The translations under genes and the position numbers were made by a program. The notes under the pieces are model-generated. The model searched no databases, had not been told where the DNA came from, and saw only the letters and a program-made list of their open reading frames with translations. A stretch of 6,127 nt of DNA from Weeksellaceae bacterium. Its GTDB lineage: Bacteria > Bacteroidota > Bacteroidia > Flavobacteriales > Weeksellaceae. Where the stretch lies: contig JAQVKJ010000091.1 in assembly GCA_028694715.1 (NCBI GenBank), forward strand, positions 1 to 6,127, written 5' to 3'. Positions 5,643 through 6,127 of this stretch are shown piece after piece. Within the stretch, counting starts at the first letter, position 1. Each line of letters opens with the position of its first letter.

Positions 5643-6127
5643 TTATTTGTTGTTAAATGCATCTGCCTCCGAAAGCATTTTCTTTTTGTATTCGGTGGGT
5701 GTCAGTCCTGTGAATTTTTTGAAGGCGGAATTGAATGAACTTTTTGAGTTGAATCCAACTTCAAGACCTATGGCATGCAGCGTAAAATTGTTATAATCCG
5801 GATCGTCCAAGTATTTCTTTGCTTCTTCAACCCGCAGACTGTTGACATAATCGGAATAGTTGGTTCCCATTTCCGCATTGATAATTCTGGACAAATAACT
5901 TTTGTTAAGGTTCAAATAGGAAGCTACCATTTCCAAAGAGAGGTTGCTGTCCATAAAATTCCTTTCCACCATCACAAAATTTCTGAATTTGTCCAGATTT
6001 TCGTTTTCGGTTTTAAAAGGTTTGGATTTAGCTTTAGTGGTTTTAAATTTACTTTTTGATTTGAGTTCCTTCTGTTCTTCAATCAGCCCAAACTTATATA
6101 GACCGATATGACCGAGAATGTATATTG
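5643..6127 (-). CDS. Membrane-anchored AraC-family transcriptional regulator, C-terminal part (5' end outside window)
   Basis: The visible 160 residues are the C-terminus of a longer protein whose start lies to the right of the window. The frame remains open to the edge, so the in-frame GTG at 5975 is internal. At the edge, IYILGHIGLYKFGLIEEQKE looks like the end of a last membrane helix followed by the G.(K)FGL..Q juxtamembrane motif often seen in Bacteroidota multi-pass membrane AraC regulators. A Lys/Ser/Thr-rich cytoplasmic linker follows. The AraC DNA-binding domain covers the last ~100 residues: first helix-turn-helix LSLEMVASYLNLNKSYLSRI, then YVNSLRVEEAKKYL, and the second with IGLEVGFNSKSSFNSAFKKF and TGLTPTEYKK. 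The GF.S.S.F...FK...G.TP..Y pattern is the AraC/XylS signature. Such proteins probably sense a signal at the inner membrane and activate nearby genes. The target is not visible. The gene ends in TAA and converges on prfC across 264 bp. Confidence 0.93.
   Translation of the reverse strand, partial: IYILGHIGLYKFGLIEEQKELKSKSKFKTTKAKSKPFKTENENLDKFRNFVMVERNFMDSNLSLEMVASYLNLNKSYLSRIINAEMGTNYSDYVNSLRVEEAKKYLDDPDYNNFTLHAIGLEVGFNSKSSFNSAFKKFTGLTPTEYKKKMLSEADAFNNK

Noticed and set aside
1..6127. Search for tRNA genes, CRISPR arrays, insertion sequences, toxin-antitoxin pairs or defence genes
   Set aside because: No cloverleaf-like segment, regularly spaced repeats, transposase motif or terminal inverted repeat pair was found by reading. 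All large frames are housekeeping genes or regulators.

Overview
The window looks like a chromosomal segment of a Bacteroidota (Bacteroidetes) bacterium. The DNA is AT-rich. Shine-Dalgarno-like sequences are largely absent, and several genes are instead preceded by the phylum's TAnnTTTG promoter box close to the start codon. The 3'-end gene is a membrane-anchored AraC-type regulator of a kind common in Bacteroidota. The code is standard, with TAG and TAA both used as stops. I see no tRNA or rRNA gene, insertion sequence, integrase, CRISPR array or phage gene. The segment reads as ordinary housekeeping chromosome rather than an accessory island.

Layout, left to right. (1) The 5' end of mtaB, a tRNA methylthiotransferase, runs leftward off the window. 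(2) A rightward 83-residue protein of unknown function (333-584) converges on the next pair with only 5 bp between stop codons. (3) A leftward queA-rlmN operon (2707 down to 590) has a 9-bp intergenic gap. (4) A 148-bp divergent promoter region carries a strong promoter for queA and a likely one for the rightward gene. (5) A rightward pair follows: a thioredoxin-fold lipoprotein (2856-3425) and, 3 bp later, a DUF493-family protein (3429-3716). (6) prfC, release factor 3 (3792-5378), has its own consensus-like promoter. (7) A 264-bp spacer (5379-5642) holds inverted repeats and a doubtful small ORF. (8) The C-terminal part of an AraC-family regulator runs leftward; its 5' end lies beyond the window.

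The common theme is decoding. MtaB and RlmN modify tRNA position 37 (RlmN also 23S rRNA A2503), QueA completes an essential step of queuosine at position 34, and RF3 recycles class-I release factors. The lipoprotein/DUF493 pair and the AraC regulator do not obviously belong to this theme. The main annotation gains over a naive ORF call are start-codon corrections for queA and prfC (upstream TTG candidates fall in or next to promoter elements) and extension of the AraC frame to the window edge. The least explained sequence is the 5379-5642 spacer. I found no convincing evidence of a new multi-gene system.
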